Shown: piece after piece, positions 56,201 through 64,000 of the stretch
How the letters are laid out: each line of letters begins with the position of its first letter
Position numbering within the stretch: the first letter of the stretch is position 1
Origin: Septoria linicola
Taxonomy: Eukaryota; Ascomycota; Dothideomycetes; Mycosphaerellales; Mycosphaerellaceae
Direction: 5' to 3'
Length of the DNA: 64,000 nt
Assembly: GCA_024114885.1 (NCBI GenBank)
Contig: CP099421.1
Location: 1,798,001-1,862,000 of the forward strand
Notes under the pieces: generated by a model
The model's database searches: none
What the model saw: the letters and a program-made list of their open reading frames with translations, nothing else
Told to the model about the DNA's origin: nothing
Translations under genes and position numbers: made by a program

Positions 56201-57013
56201 ACTCAACCTGCACTGGACGATGCCATCGACCTCGATCTACACGCTGAAGAAGAGGACGAAGATGAAGCTGACTCTGGTATCGACGAAGACCACCTGCTGT
56301 CTTACCGACTTGGCCAAGTGCATGCCTCATCTGGATTACGACGGACAGCCAAGTCACTTGAAGGTGGCTTCAAAAGTATAAGCCAGTCCCTACCCCAGGA
56401 GATCGACTGGGCTTTATTTGAGCTTGTACCACCCCGTGTCCAACCATACAACGTCATCAAAGGCGGTAAGCGCTACTGCCATGGCCGCAGCGACCGCAAG
56501 GGCAACTCTTTTCCCACCTTAATCCGGCACAGTGACGATCTAGCGTGCTCCAAAGTACACTGTCTCGGGCGCACCAGCGGTCTTGGCCATGGCACCGTGT
56601 CGAGCACGATGGAGCTTGTGAAGATTCATGGCAGAAGCACGTATTCTGCCAGCTGGACGGTGGCTGGCAACTTTGGCGTGGGAGGCGATTCAGGAGCATG
56701 GGTCATTAGTAATGAAGACGGTAGAGTCTGCGGGCATGTGCTGGCTGCTCGTGCTGGACGCACGTACTTTTGCCCAATGGATCTATTACTTGAGGACATC
56801 AGAGCCACGCTAGGCGCTACGGAAGTCTCTCTGCCCATATTGACTGAGCCTATCAGTAGCCGCCCAGCAAGCAGCAGCAGGGGATCGCCGACTGAGAAGT
56901 GTATGACTGAAGCACTTAACAAGCTTCGAATTGTTGAAGCCGACGGAGGTGTTGCTATAGATGGGAATTCAGTGCGGTCGAGCACTGGCAATAGAACTGT
57001 AGAACCTGTTTGA
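53276..57013 (+). CDS. HeLo-like / pseudokinase / trypsin-like serine protease fusion
   Basis: A single ORF from ATG 53276 encodes 1245 residues. Residues 20-110 resemble the later helices of HeLo (HET-S type) domains ('FASLHRKYRIQKDRLITWGL', then 'DESVAKAGLTETVESVLVNI'); the usual hydrophobic first helix is absent. Residues about 265-560 form a protein-kinase fold without catalytic residues: 'HGNINSSSIIF' replaces HRDLKxxN and 'DLF' replaces DFG, while 'YDLYGLGLILLEIGLW' keeps the alpha-F pattern. A disordered linker follows. Residues about 855-1190 are a trypsin-type protease: His894 or His895 in 'GMSVHHML', Asp1044 in 'IDWALFEL', and Ser1139 in 'GVGGDSGAW'. A long acidic insert (about 898-1000) separates His from Asp. 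HeLo plus pseudokinase recalls animal MLKL. A cell-death or incompatibility role is inference. Confidence 0.8.
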   Translation: MEGYRAAHPAMPRPARLSKLYSDAKKSALASLQVQSTSNAQFASLHRKYRIQKDRLITWGLEWSDEKGPDAKIDESVAKAGLTETVESVLVNIHEVTEEAERIKSASLPLVKEGEALPQKPAVFDEARYEDLLHDLTTSIDTLYDLTQSRRALARGEHPQFDTAPPSVERTTTSKLKQDRKGIYSSQTFNSSETTLVNPAFSKPFLSPYAGLPARIEASAIRLPAEGPPPYEATGVPSTTRMVALLISKNVSESIQNVLASSAPEVPVLVEYANYDATYRQTGVPPPLQRLEALAACFQPMRAESSTNLSLLGYFEDADQPRIGLVYDLPYAIQNKLQPGGPTEPLSPLSLLKLVQKGNKAQSSATEMAAPALEHRFRMALRLTEQLHSLHARQLAHGNINSSSIIFTTTANETEANRLEQLRKPLWASFDLFSKCSIEGVRRTADFNVYRHPLDEPSNANRDFPIDLKYDLYGLGLILLEIGLWTPIGDLYKPKYTLADFKLRIEKIWIPKLASKCGTAYMRAVETCLRLSDDTDRSRLTAEGTHGLLLQFLKRCCLLDDVGTSTELIPASELMSEPSSPAQPYRSIKRKEVRRTSEVSSLTRQMSEPVALTRNTSLSSKSAAVPHRHHTLPVSSTAEPAVVQRAPQHTFARAMHASPRQSISEARDQVRDRLQSTTQPSFNDFKRRVTLIQKRWRECKAAQRAREATHDHASQRRDRHGRTKREEFLDVTLPQHILDHWQSTMCYQVLTLAEKALKGLAESSSIRLAPYGETRETARPTIIVGCSSTSKVKHCLKRHLKYDPSIYDIRVKKEVIRRCRRSRKERAASDANNTHRSMAPWRDPNVEKAANPDYQEQPMCGASIGAYRYDEHLPPVSFGGVVLVDGQPFGMSVHHMLEPEEDSDDGDNAEDDGEGADDESETSSLGSSEGSDEEDDLSTVRPPSAHSSDKMPLSMDDDAGDCPGIFPGDMEEIAITQPALDDAIDLDLHAEEEDEDEADSGIDEDHLLSYRLGQVHASSGLRRTAKSLEGGFKSISQSLPQEIDWALFELVPPRVQPYNVIKGGKRYCHGRSDRKGNSFPTLIRHSDDLACSKVHCLGRTSGLGHGTVSSTMELVKIHGRSTYSASWTVAGNFGVGGDSGAWVISNEDGRVCGHVLAARAGRTYFCPMDLLLEDIRATLGATEVSLPILTEPISSRPASSSRGSPTEKCMTEALNKLRIVEADGGVAIDGNSVRSSTGNRTVEPV

Positions 57014-57451
57014 GAGGCGTTGATGGCTGTAGCACTGAGATTTTGGATACCCACTTACGTAGAGAAGAATGAAATCGACTTTGGAAACTTTGCAACTCCT
57101 TCAGAATTTCGTTACGCTTCGGGGTCATCGATCAGGTCCAGACTTGAGGGATGTCAAGCTAGACGACGTCTGAGCGGGAAATTACGAGCAGAGATCCATT
57201 TTGGCATATTCCGACTCTTGTGATCTAAAGCTCCAGGCCGAAACGCAAGAGGGCTTTTACAGTACACTGCGCGCGAGCTCGCGAGCACAACGTTCCTGAT
57301 ACTTAGACATCTAGCCGCCAGTGCCAAATTGCTGACCGTGTTGGGTATTCAGAGGTAGGCCTTGCGGAGTTCCATGTCGATCCGACACGCTTTCCGAACA
57401 TTGTATAGTGCATGCTAACGCGGTCTTCTCATGCGAGCAACATCAGCGAGA
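57014..57451. other. Intergenic, convergent
   Basis: This 438-bp stretch lies between the stops of the fusion gene and the D-lactate dehydrogenase gene. No feature was recognised. Confidence 0.5.
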
Positions 57452-59187
57452 CTACTTCTTGCGTGGCAGGTCAAACACTTTGCCGGGGTTCATGAGCCTG
57501 TCGCCCAAGTGGACGTGATTAGCTAGACGTTCAAGGCTGATTGGGAGACCGGACTTTTGGCTTACCATTTCGGGTCCACCGACATCTTCAGTGTTCGCAT
57601 AAGGTCGATAGTCTCCAGTCCAAGCTCGTCGACCAAACTATCTTTCTTGCCAATGCCAATAGCATGCTCGCCCGAGACCGTGCCTTCCATCTCCAAGGCC
57701 CGGTCCATCATGACATGCACGACCTTAGATACTGCAGCCTTTTGTTCTGCATTCTTCGGGTCATAAAACATTGCAGTGTGGAAATTGGCGTCTCCTACAT
57801 GGCCAACGATAGAAGCGAATAGCCCGAGCTTGCTGCAGTCCTGCTTCGTAATGTCGATGATATCGGCGAGCCGAGATAATGGCACGGCCACGTCGGTTGA
57901 CCATATCTCGGTGCCTTCGGGGCGGGTGTTTACCATTGTGAACAGCGCCTCCTTTCTTGCAGCCCACAGATCTGTTTTTTCTGATTCGCTTTTGGCGAAG
58001 ATGAAATCCCTTGGGTTGTGTGCCTTCACCAGTTGCCCCACACGCTTCACATCACTCTTGATGGCGTCCGTGGTACCAGAAAATTTCAGAAACAGAGTCG
58101 GCTCCTCTAGCCACTTCCGTTTTCTGACTGCAGCGCTGCCGTGCCTGTTCACCACCTGCATCTGTAGATCGTCCATCATCTCGAGTGCCGCAAGCTGAAT
58201 GCCTGAACGAATGATACTACTAGCTGCTGTAGCAGCTTCCTTGATTGAAGGAAATGACACAATAGCAACACTCGTATCTTGCGGAATTGGTGCGAGTTTG
58301 AGCGTGACTTCCGTTACCATGCCTAGCGTTCCCTCAGCGCCCACGAAGAGGGAAGTGAGGTTATATCCTGCTGAAGTCTTCCTGGGTCTGCGCCGCGTCT
58401 TGATCACTTGTCCATCTGCGAGGACTACTGTCAAATTCACGACCCAATCTTTCATGGTTCCGTAGCGCATCGCATTTGTGCCAGAACAGTTAGTTGCGAC
58501 CATACCGCCAATCTGAGCCGTGGGACTTGGATCGAGAGGTAGAAACAGCCCACTTTCCGCTATCTTGTTATTCAGATCGACCCAGTTGACACCCGGCTGT
58601 ACAGTAACGTCCATGTCTTCGGGCCTGAAGGCAATGACTGCATCCATATGCGTGAAGTCAACACAAATGCCAGAATGCGGCGACGAGAAGTTCCCCTCCA
58701 CACTTGAACCTGCACCAAATGGCACGATAGGAATATTGAACTTGCTACACGTCTTGGCAATCGTGGCTACATCCTCGGTGTCTCTCGGGTAGACGACAGC
58801 GACAGGGCGCACTGTCGTGTTGGATGTCGACCAGTCGGAGCGTCCATGATGCTCAATCACATCCTCGTCAAAAGTAACAGCATCATCTCCCAATGCGGCA
58901 AGGATCTCGTTCGCACCTTGTAGCATCTGTGCTCGGTCTGCGTAAGCTATATCACGCGGCAATGCTCTGTACGCAAAAGATGCAGCAAAGATACTAGCAG
59001 CCAGTCCAATCCCGAAGACAACTCCACCGAACCATGTTGGGGCCTTTTTTGCCGCTGGCTGGGAAGAAGTCGAGATGTGTCTTCGGACAGCAGGCGCAGA
59101 CCTGCGCCTGACACATTGACCTGACGTGAGCAAGCCCCTTCGTGAAATAGGAACCACCAAACGCGATAAGGCGCATCGGGACGGCAT
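57452..59187 (-). CDS. DLD1: D-lactate dehydrogenase (cytochrome), mitochondrial
   Basis: Exons 59187-57566 and 57497-57452 are joined over a 68-nt intron and give 555 residues ending 'DPKWLMNPGKVFDLPRKK'. The start at 59187 gives an Arg-rich mitochondrial presequence (MPSRCALSRLVVPISRRG...), followed by a membrane anchor around residue 55 ('GGVVFGIGLAASIFAASF'). The FAD-binding domain has 'IPIVPFGAGSSVEGNFSSPH' and 'NCSGTNAMRYGTMKDWV', and the C-terminal cap has 'IVGHVGDANFHTAMFYD' and 'GTVSGEHAIGIGKKD'. It oxidises D-lactate to pyruvate and passes electrons to cytochrome c. An in-frame ATG at 59406 would add 73 residues that spoil the presequence, so I did not use it. Confidence 0.94.
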
Positions 59188-59600
59188 GTCGATGCTCTCT
59201 ACGAAGGAGGATTGAAGCCAGTGGCCATGTGTGTTTTGTGTCTCTTTCTTCTGGCGTCGAAAATAATCCTTGAGAGCCCCTGCAAATCTACAAGTGGTTC
59301 TCGCAATGCCCTCGATGCATTCGAGCCAAAGAAAAAGAGCGCTATACACCAGGAGCCCAAATGTACATAAGGATGCCAGCATGGTCGAAGTGGAAGTTGA
59401 AGACATGCACCCTTGGGTACCGGGCCGGGGCCGCTAGCGCCTGGGCTTCCACTTGCTCGCTGCCCACCTTCCTCACTGCCCACCTTCCTCACGCCTCATC
59501 TCGCCGCCATCAACGTTGGGGATACGACTGATCTAATGAAGAGCCAATCTCACAAGTACAGTGATACAAGTTCTTGATCGAGAAAAGTCCTCTTGCGGCG
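59188..59600. other. Intergenic, divergent promoters
   Basis: About 410 bp lies between the D-lactate dehydrogenase and CCDC97-like starts. A short direct repeat ('actgcccaccttcctca', twice near 59460-59490) is visible. Nothing else was recognised. Confidence 0.5.
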
Positions 59601-60295
59601 ATGCCTCATTTTCCCGAAGATATGGCCACGCCACCCCAATTGCTGGTGATGAGGCCGGCAATGGCATCAGAGAAACAGAGCGTCACACCAACGACGAACA
59701 GCACTACAGACCGCGTACGCGTGAAGAACCGGCGAAAGCGCTACATAGACCTACATTCCGAATACTTCCAATCCGATCTCGAACTCGCAGGTAGGCAGAC
59801 AGACGTCGCAGTATTTCCTTTCATCTAACACCAAAGCCAACTCATCATTCAGATCCTCTACTATACGATAGACTTGTTCGCAGATTTCAGAGCGCCGAAG
59901 AGCGCGAGAAGGAAGGGCGCCAGAGAGGCTATACAGGCATCCTGGAAGCCGACCTCGTGCGGAGCGAGGCCAAAATTGAAGCACTTTCGAGACCAGACTC
60001 TAATGGCGCTGTGACTTACAAACGAGCACCGGATGGCCATATCTTGGCGATTGACCAGGATGAAGAGGCTACTGACAAAGATGGAGCATGGGCGAGGTGG
60101 GTGGACCTGATGACTCAACGATTCCTGAAAGGCGAGGATCAGGACTTTGATTACGCGACGGTTGATGAAAACGAGGAGTACGACGATCGTGAAGAGGAAG
60201 AAAGAAGGAGACTTGAACAGTACATTGACGACCAAACGCCTGAATTTGTGGGTACTGGATCTCCGAGTGGCGAAACAGGTGTGCAGGACTTTTGA
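59601..60295 (+). CDS. CCDC97-like (DUF2052) protein
   Basis: Exons 59601-59790 and 59853-60295 are joined over a 62-nt intron and give 210 residues. Splicing produces 'YFQSDLELADPLLYDRLVRR', the conserved block of the DUF2052/CCDC97 family, followed by 'FQSAEEREKEGRQRGYTGIL'. The C-terminal half is acidic ('GEDQDFDYATVDENEEYDD', then Glu/Arg-rich), also as in CCDC97. Human CCDC97 associates with the SF3b splicing complex; a nuclear RNA-processing role here is inferred from family membership. Its stop codon lies 34 bp from the stop of the convergent TauD pseudogene. Confidence 0.87.
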
Positions 60296-60329
60296 GCCGC
60301 TTCCTCACATGCTGGACACCTACAGACGC

Positions 60330-61745
60330 CTATCCAATCTTGAAATAATTGCCGACTCCTTCTTGACCCTCAAGCGCCTCCCTTCTGGACCTCGACTGCC
60401 GATCCAAGAATGGTCGCTCGCCACAGCCTACGGCACGATTTCCTGAGCGATCTCCAAGCCCCTCGAAATCAAAAGTCGCATTGTGGAATGTGCTGCGACT
60501 ATTGCAGATGGAAGAATTAGTCCCACAGCGGTAGGTTGGGAAGGAGAGATCTTACTTATCCCAAATGGCAATATCATTAACATCCTGCCATCGATGCCTC
60601 ACGACCAAGTCATGGTTATCCTTCAACAAGGTCTTGAACCAATGCAAGAACATCTCGGACTCTTCAGCTGTTACATCGTTGATGTGGCTGATGTGCTGGC
60701 CGATGGCATATACACTTTTTCAGCCTGTGACTGGGTTTGTCCGAACAACTGGATGGACAGCATGAAGTCGCTCGCCAACATTCTCTGGTGAGCCACGGGG
60801 CTTGGTGTAGATGCTGAAGCCGCCACGTTCAGCTGCTTCGTTGAAGTCGGGGCGACTGAAAGTGCACGTCAGTGATTCGAGGAGTTTCTGGATTGGAGTC
60901 GAGATGCAATCATAGATCTCGTAACCTGGAATGGGTCAGCGACGACTGCTCCCACGCGGCTGTGCCTATGCCTCGCGCATCCGAAGCCCATAGTGTGTCG
61001 CCTCCAGTTTTTGGTAATTGAGTCAGACGAAGGCTGGTGTAATCTGCTGGTACCTGCTTAGGCTTTAGCATATTGCCGGCACAACACTCGTTTCGATACT
61101 GACGGGCTCGAAGGCGATGTCTGTATCAGGTAGTCAGTCACGCCACAAAGTACGACATTCACCATCCTTGCTATCACTAACCCGAGTGCCATTGATCAGA
61201 GCTCTGCTTCTTAGGACTGCGCGTACTATCCTGCTGCAGCCCATACACTTTCTTGAACAGCTTCGACGATATAGTACTAATCTGCTGATCCGGATCGCGA
61301 TCCTCGCCACCATTACCATCGCTGTTGAGCACAGGATGGATACGGAGACCAGAAGAGGCAGGCTTGCCACTCAGCTCGCCGAGGCGTTGTATCAAGCGTT
61401 TCTGAAGATCGTTCGTGAGATTGTCTTGCTTGCGGAAGAAGACAACGCCACGAGACGATACTGATAGACTTGGTCAGTGGGAAGAAGTTGATGTCCGGCA
61501 TATGACTGACTGGTATATGCAAGCTCAGTAAGTAGCTCATCGGTGTTGGGCGCCTCTAGTAGCTCGACCAGATTCGCGCGAGGATATTCGCGTCCGATGA
61601 CAGGCGTGACATCGAAAGACTCAAGATGATCCAGAGCACCAGTGGGCTTCAGCGGAGTAGTCTGATCTGCGTTGAAATCGCCATTCTTTGCGCGGAGTGA
61701 GGTCGCCTTCAACTCATCCGACAAGGCAATTGCTGCTGGAGCCAT
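60330..61745 (-). pseudogene. TauD-type 2-oxoglutarate/Fe(II) dioxygenase, two lesions
   Basis: Six exons can be traced in phase: 61745-61511, 61460-61182, 61120-61104 (17 nt), 61053-60981, 60925-60556 and 60498-60330, 381 codons in total. The product has 'ISSRGVVFFRKQDNLTNDLQ', the iron ligands in 'QWHSDIAFEP' and the distal His in 'NRSTFHNATFDFEG', as in fungal taurine/sulfonate dioxygenases. There are two breaks. The codon after 'TNPVTG' is TGA (60722-60720) where the family has Trp, and the donor after exon 4 reads AT instead of GT (60980-60979). All other junctions are clean. The gene is therefore probably non-functional in this strain, unless TGA is read through and the intron is retained or uses an unusual donor. 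Confidence 0.75.
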
Positions 61746-62298
61746 TGATCTGGCAGTATTTAGAACGTTAAAGTACTGATGCAAAGACGAAAGGCGATCT
61801 CAAGCATGAATTTTTGACACTCGGAGGCTTTGACAGCTTCAGATTGAGATCGAAAGAGCAGGACATAGGTCTGTACGGTGACCTAGGTCATGTCGATGCC
61901 GCGTGGTGTGTTGCGTGCTTCAAAGTGAGCTCCAGCAAGCTCTCCACAGCTGCCAGGGTTTACACAGGTGGGATGCGAGTATCCAAGCTATTCGTGATCA
62001 GCAACACACCAACATGCAGGTTGTACAAAATGAAGAGGAAGTTTGCGACAAGGTTACATTGTCACAGTATGTGAAAGTAGTAGTAGTAGTAGTAGTGGCA
62101 TGCAATTACTCGCTAGTAGTGCCATGAAGCCGTCTATGCTTTAGCCGTTGGGGTATCTTGGGTATCATCGCTCGAAACAAGTAACCGCCCTGCCCAATGC
62201 ATATGCCCGTCATGAATTCGTGATGTCTGTCGATGTAGAAATCGGTATACCGGCTGGTGTTGCCGTTCTGTCACATGGGAAAAAAGTCTTGCTCTGTA
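61746..62298. other. Intergenic
   Basis: This 553-bp stretch lies upstream of the dioxygenase pseudogene and downstream of the coiled-coil gene. It contains the GTA microsatellite listed separately. No gene was recognised. Confidence 0.5.
62076..62097 (+). repeat. (GTA)n microsatellite
   Basis: Seven consecutive gta units, ending near gtggca, lie in the intergenic region between the dioxygenase pseudogene and the coiled-coil protein gene. Confidence 0.85.
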
Positions 62299-63867
62299 TC
62301 AGCCAAGCAGTCGACTGTCGTAGCCAATGTTCTCTTCGAGGCGGGACCAAAAGCCTAAGATTGCATGCTGTGCTTGATTGTAGCGGATCTGATGAAGAAG
62401 GGGGCCGTTGGCCGCGCGCCACATGCGTGCCTCGGACCAACCAGAAATGCCGAAGTAAAGCAGTAGGAGTGCAAGGAAAGCAATGAGCAGCTGCTGCCAG
62501 AATGGTGTGCGCGTGAAAGCCTCATAGATAGTCGCGTCGCGGACCACCTCATTGTACCTAACGATCTGGGCGGGTGTGGCGGGAGTGGCTGGTGGAGCTT
62601 GCTCTTCAGTCTCGGCAGCTTGGGTCTGTGTGGCAGCATCTTGCAGGACGACTGGGCTAGGTTCTGGTATGGGTTCTCGGGTGGGTTCTGAGTGAACATG
62701 CTCAGGTGCTCGACCCTGCAGAACGTTCTTGTAGTCGTCGCGCAGATTCTCGAACTTCTCGGCATAGTGCTCGAGCTGGCCGTCCTTGGTCGCGATGTTT
62801 TCTTTGAGAGTTGCAATTTCGCGCTGGTGCTGCTCTTGAAGACTGGTGAGAGCGTCCTGCTGCTCTTTCTCGACGCTGGTGACGTTCTTAGGCTGCTCTT
62901 CTTCGACGCTGACAGCATGCTTTGGCTGCTCTTCTCGCTGTGCACGCAGTTGCTCATGTAGTCGTTCGACCTCATGCAGGTGCTCTCGCTTGAGCTTCTC
63001 AATCTGCCCAGCCTGCTCTTGAATCTTCTGTTCTTTCTCTGCGTCGGTACTGGACTTTGCACTGGTGACGCGATCGCTGTCGGACTGTGGACGGCGCTTA
63101 GGAACGTGGAGGTCGTTGCTGGTGTCGGAGTGCTTGTCATCTTCTTTGTCTTCGTTGTCGCTGCTTTCGTCGTTGTCGTCGAGGCCAGCAAGCTCTTGTG
63201 CCATCGACACCTTGCGCTCGCCGGTGCCTGGTCGAGCGGAGTGATGGGTGCCGTTGTGGTGCGAAGATGAGGTGCTGTTGCTGCAGACAATTCGTTGGTT
63301 GGACGCGAGATGATTGACATGGCGGATGTGCTCGAGCAAAGTGTCTGGTGTAAGCTCGACGCCGTCATCTGCGAACTGCTGGTCGAAGGCTTGGTGGATG
63401 ACGCTGAGGAAGCCTTGCAACTTCTCTGTCTCGCTTGCCTGCTGCTCAATTTGCGCGTCGCAGTTGTCGGCATAATCTCGTAGCTTGTCGTAGTCAGAGT
63501 TGACTTTGCTGAGCTCATCGGCTTTTTCTTTGTACATCTTGTGTTTGGCCACGACGTCCTGGTTGATTTCCTCAACGAAAGCGGCACTGGCTTTATGCTC
63601 CTTTCTGCTCTCATCGCGCTCTTTCTGCGTCTGCTTGTGCGTCGCCTGCTCATTCTCCAATGCTTCGGTGGCCTCCTTCAGGGCCTTGTCACTGGCAGTC
63701 AGGTTGGCTTTTATGCCATCAAACTCTCGCTGCTTCGTGCGGAGCTCGTCTTTGACTTTGGCGAGCTCGACTTCGATGCTCGTGATCTTTGCGTCGCGTT
63801 CTGTGAGGATCTGGTAGTAGTCTTCGTTGGCTTCGCGCAGGTCGGTGACCTCTTTGCCTGCAGACAT
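62299..63867 (-). CDS. Tail-anchored coiled-coil protein of unknown function
   Basis: A single ORF from ATG 63867 (MSAGKEVTDLREANEDYYQ) encodes 522 residues; the longer frame begins with GTG. Residues 1-180 and 300-420 are heptad-rich coiled coils ('LERD'-like, Glu/Lys/Gln-rich). Between them lies a Ser/His/Asp-rich linker with acidic runs (DDNDESSDNEDKEDDKHSD). After a Pro/Glu/Ala-rich stretch there is one membrane segment near the C-terminus ('FWQQLLIAFLALLLLYFGIS'), leaving about 45 residues beyond it. This is the arrangement of tail-anchored tethers or golgin-like proteins. I do not recognise the family. Its 5' flank runs to the window edge. Confidence 0.75.
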   Translation of the reverse strand: MSAGKEVTDLREANEDYYQILTERDAKITSIEVELAKVKDELRTKQREFDGIKANLTASDKALKEATEALENEQATHKQTQKERDESRKEHKASAAFVEEINQDVVAKHKMYKEKADELSKVNSDYDKLRDYADNCDAQIEQQASETEKLQGFLSVIHQAFDQQFADDGVELTPDTLLEHIRHVNHLASNQRIVCSNSTSSSHHNGTHHSARPGTGERKVSMAQELAGLDDNDESSDNEDKEDDKHSDTSNDLHVPKRRPQSDSDRVTSAKSSTDAEKEQKIQEQAGQIEKLKREHLHEVERLHEQLRAQREEQPKHAVSVEEEQPKNVTSVEKEQQDALTSLQEQHQREIATLKENIATKDGQLEHYAEKFENLRDDYKNVLQGRAPEHVHSEPTREPIPEPSPVVLQDAATQTQAAETEEQAPPATPATPAQIVRYNEVVRDATIYEAFTRTPFWQQLLIAFLALLLLYFGISGWSEARMWRAANGPLLHQIRYNQAQHAILGFWSRLEENIGYDSRLLG

Positions 63868-64000
63868 GGTGTTAGTGGGTTGCCATGATTGAGGAGAGAG
63901 TGTGGTAAAGTGTGTTGTGTTAAAGTGTGTTGTTGCGTGAAAGTGAGGCACGTACCACCGGTCGAGGAATGCGGCTCTGTGGCCTCGGGCCCACTTGGTG

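Noticed and set aside
28616..57013. NUC1 and the HeLo-like fusion as one cell-death gene cluster
   Set aside because: They are 24 kb apart with many housekeeping genes between them; NUC1 is a conserved mitochondrial gene found in all fungi.
21633..60722. TGA decoded as Trp (alternative code or systematic recoding)
   Set aside because: Other genes here end in TGA exactly where homologues end (tautomerase, disordered protein, CCDC97-like), and Trp is otherwise TGG. Local mutation is simpler.
60330..61745. RIP as the cause of the dioxygenase lesions
   Set aside because: RIP favours CpA-to-TpA changes and many hits per locus. The two lesions are isolated and not in CpA context, and the gene is not visibly repeated here.
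62355..63653. 432-codon minus-strand ORF overlapping the coiled-coil gene in another frame
   Set aside because: It has a repetitive Ser/Thr/Arg composition and no domain. It is a by-product of the heptad-repeat codon bias of the real ORF at 62299-63867.

Overview
The window looks like nuclear DNA of a filamentous ascomycete (Pezizomycotina, probably a Dothideomycete; inferred from gene content and gene structure, not from any search). Genes sit close together on both strands. Introns are mostly 48-95 nt with GT..AG ends. The protein set is fungal: Zn2Cys6 regulators with fungal-specific domains, 2EXR and BTB families, a V-ATPase c' subunit, a DEP-DH-PH-CNH Rho GEF, and a HeLo-type protein. 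All spliced models below were built by hand from reading-frame continuity and splice consensus.

Layout. 0-4.5 kb: end of an AVT-type amino-acid transporter, a thioredoxin, a Zn2Cys6 regulator and a secreted lipase. 5.8-15.7 kb: a 1503-residue disordered protein, a GPI-type surface protein, an epoxide hydrolase and an amino-acid permease. 16.7-21.2 kb: isochorismatase-type hydrolase, Pro1 tautomerase, pyrroline-5-carboxylate reductase and a Zn2Cys6-like regulator sharing a 122-bp divergent promoter with the reductase. 21.4-24.3 kb: a 2EXR gene with an in-frame stop and a tandem BTB pair, one copy broken. 24.6-36.9 kb: housekeeping genes (NSRP1-like, acetyltransferase, OGFr-like, Tim13, Nuc1, CMT1-type mannosyltransferase, NFKBIL1-like, Ste14, a 2EXR protein). 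37.4-40.5 kb: a RING-PH-VWA scaffold of Ste5/Far1 type. 40.5-46.1 kb: a gene-poor stretch. 46.1-52.6 kb: MARVEL-like protein, Rho1 GEF and Vma11. 53.3-57.0 kb: a HeLo-like/pseudokinase/serine-protease fusion. 57.4-64 kb: D-lactate dehydrogenase, CCDC97-like protein, a decayed TauD dioxygenase and a tail-anchored coiled-coil protein.

How the genes fit together. Most are independent housekeeping genes. The scaffold, Rho GEF and Ste14 belong to cell-polarity, pheromone and wall-integrity signalling in other fungi, but they are not obviously co-regulated here. The 12.5-21.2 kb block (hydrolases, permease, tautomerase, proline enzyme, regulator) could be a small catabolic neighbourhood. The most unusual object is the gene at 53.3-57.0 kb. 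It joins a HeLo-like helical region (related to the HET-S and MLKL four-helix domains), a kinase fold without catalytic residues and a trypsin-type protease carrying His, Asp and GDSG. This would suit a self-contained, protease-regulated cell-death or incompatibility switch, which is inference.
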